From the NCBI GenBank assembly GCA_945890735.1, contig CAMDCZ010000077.1:1-5610 (forward strand): a DNA stretch of 5,610 nucleotides, written 5' to 3'. Each line of letters starts with the position of its first letter. The first letter of the stretch is position 1. The notes under the pieces were generated by a model. It had not been told where the DNA came from, searched no databases, and was given only the letters and a program-made list of their open reading frames with translations. Below are positions 1 through 5,610 of the stretch, in pieces. A program made the translations under genes and the position numbers. This DNA is from Bordetella parapertussis (lineage in GTDB: Bacteria > Pseudomonadota > Gammaproteobacteria > Burkholderiales > Burkholderiaceae_C).

Positions 1-1152
1 ACCCGAACCGCTGGAGGCCGTCGCGGCGGTCGTTTGTCGGGCTGGCATCCCGTGGATCTGGCGGCCCAGGTATTGAACGACCTGGTTGACCGCACGGGCG
101 CAGACCCGGCCTTGATCGAAGACGTGTTCATGGGTTGCGTGAGCCAAATCGGCGAGCAGTCGACCAATGTGGCACGCAATGCGGTGTTGGCCTCCAAGTT
201 GCCCGAGTCGGTGCCCGGCACCTCCATCGACCGCCAATGCGGTTCGTCCCAACAAGCGATTCACTTTGCCGCACAAGCCGTGATGTCGGGCAGCATGGAT
301 GTGGTGATCGCCGCCGGTGTCGAGTCCATGACCCGCGTGCCCATGTTCAGCACCACCGTGCTGGCGCAAAAAGCCAACATGGGTTTCTACCAAAGCCCCA
401 AGATCAACCAGCGCTACCACGACCAGGTGTTCAGCCAGTTTGTCGGCGCCGAGATGATGGCCAAGAAATACGGCCTGAGCAAACACGAACTCGACAGCTA
501 CGCCTTGCTCAGCCACCAACGTGCCGCCGCGGCCACCCAAGCCGGCGCTTTCAAAAACGAAATCCTGCCTGTGGCGATCCTCAACCCCGAGGGCCAGCCC
601 ACTGGCGAGATGCACACCGCCGACGAAGGCATCCGCGCTGACGCCAGCTTGGAGAGCATTGGCGCGGTCAAGTTGCTGCAAGAAGGTGGCGTGATCACCG
701 CGGCCAATGCCAGCCAAATTTGCGATGGCGCCACCGGCGTGATGGTGGTCAATGAGCGCGGCTTGAAAGCCCTGGGCGTCAAACCTTTGGCGCGCATTCA
801 CCACATGACCATGATCGGCCATGACCCGGTCATCATGCTCGAAGCCCCCATCCCTGCCACCGAACGCGCTTTGAAAAAAGCGGGCATGAAGATCGATGAC
901 ATCGATTTGTTCGAGGTCAACGAGGCTTTTGCGTCTGTGCCGTTGGCTTGGTTGAAAGCGCTGGGCGCCGACCCCGAGCGTTTGAATGTGCACGGTGGTG
1001 CGATTGCATTGGGTCACCCCCTGGGCGCATCGGGCACCAAGCTGATGACCACCTTGATCCATGCACTGACGCAGCGCGGCAAGCGCTATGGTTTGCAAAC
1101 CATGTGTGAAGGCGGCGGCATGGCCAACGTGACCATCATCGAACGCCTCTGA
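1..1152 (+). CDS. Thiolase family protein (acetyl-CoA C-acyltransferase), 5' end outside window
   Basis: This thiolase either condenses two acyl-CoAs or cleaves 3-ketoacyl-CoA with CoA, and probably acts in the cytoplasm. The frame is open from base 1, where it reads RTAGGRRGGRLSGWHPVDL, the usual thiolase N-terminus, so only about 8-12 residues appear to be missing. All catalytic signatures are present (numbered from base 1): the nucleophilic Cys80 in DRQCGSS, the NEAF motif at residues 307-310, His339 in GHPLGASG, and the second catalytic cysteine Cys369 in CEGGGMAN. The 383 residues seen plus the missing start fit the normal length of about 390. A TTG at 34 could be read as a start, but the conserved residues before it argue against that. 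The stop lies 31 bp before the acyl-CoA ligase start, suggesting one operon. Whether it is a biosynthetic acetoacetyl-CoA thiolase or a degradative one cannot be told from sequence alone; the neighbouring ligase favours acyl-CoA degradation. Confidence 0.95.
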   Translation, partial: TRTAGGRRGGRLSGWHPVDLAAQVLNDLVDRTGADPALIEDVFMGCVSQIGEQSTNVARNAVLASKLPESVPGTSIDRQCGSSQQAIHFAAQAVMSGSMDVVIAAGVESMTRVPMFSTTVLAQKANMGFYQSPKINQRYHDQVFSQFVGAEMMAKKYGLSKHELDSYALLSHQRAAAATQAGAFKNEILPVAILNPEGQPTGEMHTADEGIRADASLESIGAVKLLQEGGVITAANASQICDGATGVMVVNERGLKALGVKPLARIHHMTMIGHDPVIMLEAPIPATERALKKAGMKIDDIDLFEVNEAFASVPLAWLKALGADPERLNVHGGAIALGHPLGASGTKLMTTLIHALTQRGKRYGLQTMCEGGGMANVTIIERL

Positions 1153-1171
1153 GGCGTCTGTCGTTTCCATC

Positions 1172-1177
1172 AAGGAG
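1172..1177 (+). promoter_or_regulatory. Ribosome binding site of the acyl-CoA ligase
   Basis: AAGGAG lies 6 bases before the ATG at 1184. It fixes that ATG as the start rather than the TTG at 1178, which directly abuts the site and would leave no spacing. Confidence 0.85.
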
Positions 1178-1183
1178 TTGGCC

Positions 1184-2821
1184 ATGCTGGGATTGATGCA
1201 AGACCGACCGCTGTTGATTTCCTCTTTGGTGGAACACGCGGCCACCTTTCACCCTGCAACCGAGATCGTCTCGCGCTTGCCCGAAGGACACGAGCACCGC
1301 ACCGATTGGCACGGCATCCGTGATTTGTCTCGTCAAGCAGCCAACGCCATGGCGGTGCTGGGCGTCAAGCCAGGCGACCGTGTGGGCACCTTGGCCTGGA
1401 ACTCCTTTCGGCATCTGGCGCTTTACTTCGGGGTGTCCGGCAGTGGTGCGGTGTTGCACACGGTCAACCCGCGTTTGTTTTCCGAGCAAATCGACTACAT
1501 CATCAACCACGCCGAAGACCAGGTGCTGTTTTTCGACCTTGGTTTTGCGCCCCTGGTGGACCAGCTCGCGCCCTTGCTCAAAACCGTCAAGCATTTCGTA
1601 GCGATGACCGACCGGGCGCACATGCCCCCCATGAAGCTGCCGCATGTGCTTTGCTTTGACGAACTCATGGCCGCGCAAAGTACCGACTACACCTGGCCCG
1701 AGTTGGATGAGCGCAGTGCGTCATCGCTTTGTTACACCTCGGGCACCACGGGCAACCCCAAGGGCGTGCTGTATTCGCACCGGTCCACCGTGCTGCACAC
1801 CTTGATGGAGCTGGCGCCTGACACCTTTGGCATCAGCTCAGCCGAGACCCTTTTGTTGATCGTGCCCATGTTCCACGCCAACGCCTGGGGTGCGCCCTAT
1901 GCGGCGGCTATGGTGGGGGCTAAGCTGGTCTTGCCCGGTCCCCATTTGGACGGCGAAAGTATTTTCAATCTGATGAAACAAGAGCGGGTCACCTTCTCGC
2001 AAGGTGTGCCCACGGTCTGGTTGATGTTGTTCCAGTACCTCGACAAACACCCCGAACTCGATCCCAAAACATTGGGCGTCAAGCGCGTGGGCATTGGTGG
2101 CTCGGCGGTGTCACGCGCCATGCTCGAGCGATTCGAACAACAGTTTGGCGCAGAAGTCGTGCAAGGCTGGGGCATGACCGAAACCAGTCCCATCGGCGTG
2201 ATCAGCAAACTCTTGCCCAAGCACGCCCACACGCCTGCTGAAGAGTTGGTCAAGGTCAAGCTCAAGCAGGGCAGGGGGGTGTGGGGCGTGGATTTGAAGA
2301 TCGTCGGTGAACACGGCGAGTCGCTGCCCTGGGATGGCGTGGCGTTTGGCCATTTGCATGTGCGCGGCCCTTGGATCACCAGCGGCTATTTCAAGAGCGA
2401 AGGCGGGCAGGTCTTGGACGCAGAGGGCTACTTTCCCACGGGCGATGTCGCCACGATCGACTCTGATGGCTTTGTCCAGTTGGTGGACCGCGCCAAAGAC
2501 GTGATCAAGTCAGGCGGAGAATGGATCTCTTCGATCGATGTGGAGTTGTGTGCCCATTCCCACCCCGACGTGGCAGAAGCAGCGGTCATTGGCGTGGCTC
2601 ACCCGACCTGGCAAGAACGCCCATTGATGTTGGTGGTTCGCAGGACAGGCACATCGGTCACAGCAGATGAACTGCTGACGCATTTGGCCTCGCGCATTGC
2701 CAAATGGTGGTTGCCGGATGACATCTTGTTTGTCGATGCATTGCCGCACACGGCCACGGGCAAGTTACTCAAAACCAAGTTGCGCGAGACGTACAAAGAT
2801 CACCGTTTATCGTCGATTTGA
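1184..2821 (+). CDS. AMP-forming fatty-acyl-CoA ligase (AlkK / methylthiopropionyl-CoA ligase-like)
   Basis: This ANL-superfamily enzyme activates a carboxylic acid with ATP to an acyl-AMP and then to an acyl-CoA in the cytoplasm. The protein is 545 residues, normal for the family. Seen in order: the P-loop motif YTSGTTGNPKG at 184-194, the adenine-binding motif QGWGMTETSP at 327-336, YFPTGDV at 416-422 with the ribose-binding Asp421, the hinge region DRAKDVIKSGGE at 435-446, and the C-terminal catalytic Lys527 in ATGKLLKTK. The start is ATG 1184 because of the strong upstream ribosome binding site. The N-terminus MLGLMQDRPLLISSL is, from memory, typical of the branch that databases label long- or medium-chain fatty-acid ligase or 3-(methylthio)propionyl-CoA ligase (DmdB). 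The exact substrate is therefore uncertain: a medium- or long-chain fatty acid is most likely, methylthiopropionate possible. It follows the thiolase by 31 bp, and its last 22 bases overlap the end of an opposing gene. Confidence 0.95.
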   Translation: MLGLMQDRPLLISSLVEHAATFHPATEIVSRLPEGHEHRTDWHGIRDLSRQAANAMAVLGVKPGDRVGTLAWNSFRHLALYFGVSGSGAVLHTVNPRLFSEQIDYIINHAEDQVLFFDLGFAPLVDQLAPLLKTVKHFVAMTDRAHMPPMKLPHVLCFDELMAAQSTDYTWPELDERSASSLCYTSGTTGNPKGVLYSHRSTVLHTLMELAPDTFGISSAETLLLIVPMFHANAWGAPYAAAMVGAKLVLPGPHLDGESIFNLMKQERVTFSQGVPTVWLMLFQYLDKHPELDPKTLGVKRVGIGGSAVSRAMLERFEQQFGAEVVQGWGMTETSPIGVISKLLPKHAHTPAEELVKVKLKQGRGVWGVDLKIVGEHGESLPWDGVAFGHLHVRGPWITSGYFKSEGGQVLDAEGYFPTGDVATIDSDGFVQLVDRAKDVIKSGGEWISSIDVELCAHSHPDVAEAAVIGVAHPTWQERPLMLVVRRTGTSVTADELLTHLASRIAKWWLPDDILFVDALPHTATGKLLKTKLRETYKDHRLSSI

Positions 2822-3081
2822 GGAGGTCGGGGCTGGCTGGTCGGCACCTCGCGCACTTCGGCTTCGATCACATCCTCAGGCCGGCGACTTTGGCGCATCT
2901 GTTGCGCCGCTTGCTGCTGCCATTGGCGGTAAGTCTGAAACACCACGGCGATTTGTGGTTTTTGCCCGGTGAACAACCAGCGCACCATGCTCAGGGCCAA
3001 ACCCAACAGCGAGATCAGAAAAACCAGCAGCAGAACCGCACCGGCGATCAACAGAAAAAAGAGGCGGAAAAGCCAGCTCAA
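2800..3081 (-). CDS. Small single-pass membrane protein, TTG start, unknown function
   Basis: I do not recognise a characterised family. The 93-residue protein begins MSWLFRLFFLLIAG. Residues 4 to about 38 form a long hydrophobic stretch (one long or two tightly packed membrane helices) ending near VRWLFTG. A basic, Gln-rich segment follows (YRQWQQQAAQQMRQSRR), likely amphipathic and cytoplasmic, and then an acidic and proline-containing tail ending in DDKR. The only usable start in frame is TTG at 3081-3079. The frame is closed upstream by a stop at 3174-3172, and no ATG or GTG lies between. No Shine-Dalgarno is visible before the TTG, but its last two bases are the first two of the upstream gene's TGA (TTGA), so translation probably depends on coupling to that gene. 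The 3' end overlaps the opposing ligase gene by 22 bp. An internal Met start would remove most of the hydrophobic segment and is unlikely. The coding call rests on the clean membrane-protein composition. Confidence 0.75.
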   Translation of the reverse strand: MSWLFRLFFLLIAGAVLLLVFLISLLGLALSMVRWLFTGQKPQIAVVFQTYRQWQQQAAQQMRQSRRPEDVIEAEVREVPTSQPRPPQIDDKR

Positions 3082-3251
3082 GCGCGCACGTCGATGCGGT
3101 TGTTTTTGGCAGCCTGTTGGGGCGGTTTGGCCGTTTCTGGCCGCGCCACTTGTTCTGCCGCTGGCTGGCGCTCAGGTTTGGGCTTGCGTTCAGCGGCTTT
3201 GGGTTTGGCGGCTTGAACCTGGGCTCTGGCATTCGATGGGTCAACACGCAT
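3078..3251 (-). CDS. 57-residue Ala/Pro/Lys/Arg-rich protein, probably disordered, unknown function
   Basis: This short gene starts with ATG at 3251-3249 and ends with TGA at 3080-3078. The protein runs from MRVDPSNARAQVQAAKPK to KNNRIDVRA. It has 13 Ala, 8 Pro, 6 Lys and 7 Arg, and no Leu, Phe, Tyr, Trp or Cys, so it should be unfolded and cationic. Support for coding: a good ribosome binding site (AAAGGA at 3265-3260, 8 bases before ATG), and a stop that overlaps the TTG start of the downstream membrane protein as TTGA, the usual geometry of translational coupling. A competing 140-residue frame on the same strand (3298-2876) crosses both genes, but I see no comparable ribosome site for it and its composition looks like a shadow. 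The function is unknown. Pairing with a membrane protein suggests a joint role, possibly at the inner membrane. A leader-like coupling role for the ORF is an alternative. Confidence 0.65.
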   Translation of the reverse strand: MRVDPSNARAQVQAAKPKAAERKPKPERQPAAEQVARPETAKPPQQAAKNNRIDVRA

Positions 3252-3336
3252 GGTGTAGGTCCTTTAACGTTCACGGCACTGACATCTGTCTGGCCCATGA
3301 TAATTCAATTGCCCCATTGACCACCCACACCACACC
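3252..3336. promoter_or_regulatory. Divergent intergenic region with possible overlapping promoters
   Basis: These 85 bases separate the minus-strand small-gene pair from the plus-strand lipase-type operon. The 8-base segment ATGATAAT at 3297-3304 carries a -10-like GATAAT on the plus strand (3299-3304) and a -10-like TATCAT on the minus strand (3302-3297), each matching TATAAT at 5 of 6 bases. Neither has a convincing -35 at 16-18 bases: a plus-strand CTGACA at 3279-3284 is only 14 bases away. The distance to each ATG (about 25-40 bases from the expected transcript start) is reasonable. The last part before the Cdh start (3320-3336) is a CA-rich run with no Shine-Dalgarno. Promoter assignment is tentative. 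Confidence 0.3.
3260..3265 (-). promoter_or_regulatory. Ribosome binding site of the 57-residue small gene
   Basis: On the minus strand, AAAGGA sits 8 bases before the ATG at 3251. It is the main reason to accept this short reading frame and start over the overlapping frames. Confidence 0.7.
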
Positions 3337-4032
3337 ATGATTCAAAGAGCCTCCATGTTTTTTCTGATGCTGTTCATGACCTGCTTGTGGATCGGCACCG
3401 CGCGGGACGCCATGGCCAACGGCAATGCCCTTTGGAAAATCGTTGACATGTGTGTCAACACCTCGCAACCCCATTACTGCACAAGCTGTTTTTCACCCCG
3501 AACGGACAGCGCTTGCCATGCCGAGCCTGTCTGCCAAAAAAGCACTGAAGTCTGGGCGGAAAACGAGCTGTTTGTGGCCATCCGAGACATCAAAATGTGC
3601 GGTTGTCCCAGCGACTTTGTGCATGGCTTGGTGATGCCCAAATCGCCTGTTTCGGGCGTTGAAGATCCCCTGCGCCCAGAGGGTATTTGGCGTTTTGCCT
3701 GGGACGTGGCTGCCGCTCGGCTAGAGGGGCCGTCCATTGGCTTGGCGGTGAATTCACTTCACAAACGCACACAGCACCATTTACATGTGCATGTGGTTCG
3801 CTTGAAGCCAGGTATCCAACCGGTGTTGTCTCAGCACCTGGCAGGCGTGGTGAGCGACTTGAACGATGTTTGGTCGGTGGCTGACAAAGCAGCTTCTGCC
3901 AAAGGGATGCCCGAGCACGGCATTTTGGTGGCGCAAGCACCGAATGGTCAATTCGCGGTTTCGATCACCACGGAAAGCCCAGAAGGGCAGTGGACACAAG
4001 CCGTTTGCACCGGCCGCCCTGCAAAGAATTGA
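3337..4032 (+). CDS. cdh: CDP-diacylglycerol diphosphatase (CDP-diacylglycerol pyrophosphatase), exported
   Basis: The enzyme splits CDP-diacylglycerol into CMP and phosphatidate, in the periplasm or at the membrane. The 231-residue protein begins with a signal peptide: Arg4, a hydrophobic core at residues 7-20, and a likely cut after AMA at residue 27. The family hallmark is VNSLHKRTQHHLHVHVV, with NS at 139-140, RTQ at 144-146 and the HIT-like HxHxH at His148, His150 and His152. This matches the E. coli Cdh region NSxxGRTQNHFHIHISC as I recall it. The earlier segment LWKIVDMC through LVMP and GVEDPLL-like text also follows the family order. Oddities are a cysteine-rich insertion near the mature N-terminus (Cys39, 48, 51, 60, 66) plus CGC at 88-90 and Cys224, eight in all. 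No Shine-Dalgarno precedes ATG 3337. ATG 3355 has a weak AAAGAG 5 bases upstream but would drop the positive N-region of the signal peptide. It is 4 bp from the next gene, so probably one operon. Confidence 0.9.
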   Translation: MIQRASMFFLMLFMTCLWIGTARDAMANGNALWKIVDMCVNTSQPHYCTSCFSPRTDSACHAEPVCQKSTEVWAENELFVAIRDIKMCGCPSDFVHGLVMPKSPVSGVEDPLRPEGIWRFAWDVAAARLEGPSIGLAVNSLHKRTQHHLHVHVVRLKPGIQPVLSQHLAGVVSDLNDVWSVADKAASAKGMPEHGILVAQAPNGQFAVSITTESPEGQWTQAVCTGRPAKN

Positions 4033-4036
4033 ACCC

Positions 4037-5269
4037 ATGAACACATCATTGCTTTCGCGCTGTCTGTTGACCGCACTCGCTATGGCCCTTGCCCCAGTAG
4101 GCCACGCGCAGCCAACCTCACCTGCCATCAACGTGCAATTGGGCCCACGCCCGTATTTTTTGGTGTCGCAGATGCCCGACTCTGCGCTTAAAACGCAATT
4201 GGCATCCTGTGGCAATGGGCCATTCGAGAAGCGGGATTTCTCCATTGGTCATCGGGGTGCCGCGCTGATGTTCCCCGAGCACACCTTGGAATCGTATGAA
4301 GCGGCGGTGCGCATGGGCGCGGGGATGGTCGAGTGCGATGTGACCTTCACGAAAGACAAGCAATTGGTTTGCCGTCATGCCCAAAACGATTTGCACACCA
4401 CCACCAATATATTGCTCACGCCCTTGGCAGCCAAATGTACGCAGCCATTCAAGCCCTTTGATCCGTCTTCCCAAACCCCCGCCACCGCCGAGTGCCGCAC
4501 CAGTGACATCACCCTGGCCGAGTTCAAAACCTTGCGCGGCAAGATGGATGCATTCAACCCCCAAGCCTTGACGCCCGAGGCTTTCGTCAAAGGCACTGCA
4601 CCATGGCGAACCGATCTGTACAGCGGGCCAGGCAGTGGTACCTTGATGAGCCACCAAGACAGCATTCAACTGTTTCAACGTTTGGGGGTGAAGATGACGC
4701 CTGAACTCAAAGAGGCCGTGGTGCCCATGCCGTTTGACGGTTTCACGCAGCAAGACTATGCACAAAAACTCATTGACGAGTACAAGGCCGCAGCTGTCTC
4801 ACCCAGCCAAGTGTTTCCCCAGTCCTTCCACCAAGCCGATGTCTTGTACTGGGTTCACCAGGAGCCCCTGTTTGGTCAGCAGGCGGTGTATTTGGAGTCG
4901 GCAGTATCCCCCAACCACCTGCCCAGTTTGTTGCAACTCCAGGCCTATAAGGCGCAAGGTATCCAAATCGTGGCGCCCCCCTTGTTTGCGTTGCTCGATG
5001 TCAAAGCGGGTCGCATGGTGGCTTCCAGTTATGCCAAAGACATCCAGCAGGCTGGTTTGAAAACCATTGCCTGGTCGCTGGAACGCTCAGGCGTCATGGC
5101 CATCGACCGTGGCGGTTGGTACTACCAAACCGTCAACTCGGTGGTCAAGGGTGAAGGCGATATTTACCAAGCCTTGGATGTGCTGGTCAAAGAGGCGGGC
5201 GTCATCGGCATGTTTTCCGATTGGCCTGCCACGACGACGTACTACGCCAATTGCATGGGATTGCGTTGA
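4037..5269 (+). CDS. Exported glycerophosphodiester phosphodiesterase
   Basis: It hydrolyses glycerophosphodiesters, left when phospholipids are deacylated, to glycerol-3-phosphate and an alcohol, presumably in the periplasm. The 410-residue protein has a signal peptide (MNTSLLSRCLLTALAMALA, likely cut after GHA at residue 24). The TIM-barrel family motifs follow: GHRG with His72 and Arg73, PEHT with Glu81, ECD with the metal-ligand residues Glu99 and Asp101, the catalytic His114 in CRHAQNDLHTTTN, and TPELKE with Glu223 and Lys225. This longer form has a linker holding several cysteines (CRTSD region) and resembles a subfamily found in bacteria and fungi rather than the compact cytoplasmic UgpQ type. 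The start is ATG 4037, 4 bp after the Cdh stop. The frame stays open back to 3866, but that part overlaps Cdh out of frame and lacks a signal peptide. The Shine-Dalgarno is weak, so coupling to Cdh is likely. Substrate head-group preference is unknown. Confidence 0.93.
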   Translation: MNTSLLSRCLLTALAMALAPVGHAQPTSPAINVQLGPRPYFLVSQMPDSALKTQLASCGNGPFEKRDFSIGHRGAALMFPEHTLESYEAAVRMGAGMVECDVTFTKDKQLVCRHAQNDLHTTTNILLTPLAAKCTQPFKPFDPSSQTPATAECRTSDITLAEFKTLRGKMDAFNPQALTPEAFVKGTAPWRTDLYSGPGSGTLMSHQDSIQLFQRLGVKMTPELKEAVVPMPFDGFTQQDYAQKLIDEYKAAAVSPSQVFPQSFHQADVLYWVHQEPLFGQQAVYLESAVSPNHLPSLLQLQAYKAQGIQIVAPPLFALLDVKAGRMVASSYAKDIQQAGLKTIAWSLERSGVMAIDRGGWYYQTVNSVVKGEGDIYQALDVLVKEAGVIGMFSDWPATTTYYANCMGLR

Positions 5270-5309
5270 TGCCATTGTCCGCTTGAGCAACTTGCGCAAC
5301 GCCAGCAAC

Positions 5310-5329
5310 GGGTGGCCCTGGGCCAACCC
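5310..5329. other. GC-rich hairpin between convergent genes
   Basis: GGGTGGCC at 5310-5317 pairs with GGCCAACCC at 5321-5329 with one bulged A and a 3-base loop, giving an 8-bp stem. It lies in the 62-bp gap between the phosphodiesterase and the opposing enolase-like gene. No T-tract follows on either strand, so it is not a standard intrinsic terminator. It may stall transcripts or protect 3' ends, or it may be chance. Just upstream, TTGCGCAA at 5292-5299 is a perfect 8-base palindrome. Confidence 0.3.
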
Positions 5330-5331
5330 CG

Positions 5332-5610
5332 TCACAACCAACGGAACAAATGCTCAGCGGGGTAAGTGCCGCTGCGTCCCAAAGACGCCTCAATGCGCAA
5401 GCCTTCGTTCCATTTCGCCATGCGCTCTGAGCGAGAAAAACTGCCCACCTTGAGTTGCGGCACGCCCCAGCCAACCGCCAGGTGCACGATGCTCACGTCT
5501 TCGGTTTCACCCGATCGTGCTGAGATGATGCTGTCCAACTGATGCTGTTTGGCGGTTTGCAATGCGGCCATCGTCTCACTCACCGTGCCAACTTGATTGG
5601 GTTTGATCAG
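5332..5610 (-). CDS. Enolase (phosphopyruvate hydratase) family protein, C-terminal part only, divergent
   Basis: Enolase interconverts 2-phosphoglycerate and phosphoenolpyruvate in glycolysis and gluconeogenesis. The frame is open to the window edge and gives the last 93 residues, starting LIKPNQVGTVSETMAALQTAK. This matches the end of the enolase barrel: the catalytic-base lysine in LIKPNQ (codon 5604-5602), the ARSGETED loop, and QLKVGS with the substrate-binding lysine (codon 5451-5449), then SRSERMAKWNEGLRIE. It differs from housekeeping enolase in two conserved places. The active-site His of SHRSGETED is Ala (codon 5520-5518), and IKTGS is LKVGS. The C-terminus (YPAEHLFRWL) is also unusual. 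It is therefore probably a paralogue rather than the main enolase, and I give no symbol. It converges on the phosphodiesterase gene with a 62-bp gap. Family assignment is secure; activity is not. Confidence 0.9.
   Translation of the reverse strand: MIKPNQVGTVSETMAALQTAKQHQLDSIISARSGETEDVSIVHLAVGWGVPQLKVGSFSRSERMAKWNEGLRIEASLGRSGTYPAEHLFRWL

Noticed and set aside
1136..1678. 180-residue minus-strand frame inside the ligase
   Set aside because: It is antisense to a well-conserved ligase frame and shows no family motif.
1897..2379. 160-residue minus-strand frame inside the ligase
   Set aside because: Antisense shadow with a composition rich in Ser, Pro and Thr and no independent support.
2818..3216. 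132-residue plus-strand frame after the ligase
   Set aside because: It is antisense to the two small genes, rich in His, Gln and Arg, and has no recognisable fold or ribosome site in the right place.
2876..3298. 140-residue minus-strand frame across the small-gene region
   Set aside because: It overlaps both small genes out of frame, lacks a good ribosome site, and has a composition typical of a shadow (Pro/Lys/Arg mix without domain features). The 57- plus 93-residue solution explains the region better.
3866..4036. Upstream extension of the phosphodiesterase frame
   Set aside because: It runs out of frame through the Cdh coding region and would bury the signal peptide. ATG 4037 gives a clean exported protein.
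4052..4063. Possible lipoprotein lipobox in the phosphodiesterase signal peptide (LLSRC)
   Set aside because: Arg occupies the position just before Cys, which lipobox rules do not allow, and the Cys is too early in the signal peptide.
4118..4765. 215-residue minus-strand frame inside the phosphodiesterase
   Set aside because: Long but antisense to a gene with all catalytic motifs. The His/Gly/Arg-rich content is typical of reverse-strand shadows in GC-rich DNA.
5310..5329. Intrinsic terminator for the phosphodiesterase operon
   Set aside because: The stem is good but no T-tract follows in either direction, so I list it only as a hairpin.
5087..5341. 84-residue minus-strand frame spanning the 62-bp convergent gap
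   Set aside because: It is antisense to the end of the phosphodiesterase gene and overlaps the enolase-family stop in another frame, with no motif support.

Overview
The window looks like chromosomal DNA from a betaproteobacterium of the Burkholderiales, most likely a Comamonadaceae member such as Limnohabitans or Rhodoferax. This is inferred from moderately high GC, frequent TTG leucine codons and the style of the proteins; no database search was possible. There is no rRNA, tRNA, CRISPR array, insertion sequence or phage signature.

Layout. (1) 1-2821, plus strand: the 3' part of a thiolase gene, then 31 bp later an AMP-forming fatty-acyl-CoA ligase. They look like a two-gene (or larger) operon for fatty-acid or acyl-CoA metabolism. 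(2) 2800-3251, minus strand: two small genes. The first (3251-3078) encodes a 57-residue Ala/Pro/Lys/Arg-rich, probably disordered protein. The second (3081-2800) encodes a 93-residue single-pass membrane protein. They are joined by a TTGA stop/start overlap, and the second gene runs 22 bp into the 3' end of the ligase gene tail to tail. (3) 3252-3336: a short divergent intergenic region with possible promoter elements on both strands. (4) 3337-5269, plus strand: two exported phospholipid-degrading enzymes separated by 4 bp. These are a CDP-diacylglycerol diphosphatase (Cdh) with its HxHxH motif and a glycerophosphodiester phosphodiesterase. (5) 5332-5610, minus strand: the C-terminal part of an enolase-family protein that runs off the window and differs from ordinary enolase at a conserved active-site histidine.

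How the parts may work together (inference). The two periplasmic enzymes would release phosphatidate and CMP from CDP-diacylglycerol and glycerol-3-phosphate from glycerophosphodiesters. The ligase would activate free fatty acids, and the thiolase would cleave or form 3-ketoacyl-CoA. The window therefore leans towards lipid turnover, but the blocks are separately oriented and need not be co-regulated. I found no clear new defence or mobile system. The least ordinary items are the coupled small-gene pair, the Cys-rich Cdh paired with an exported phosphodiesterase, and the variant enolase.
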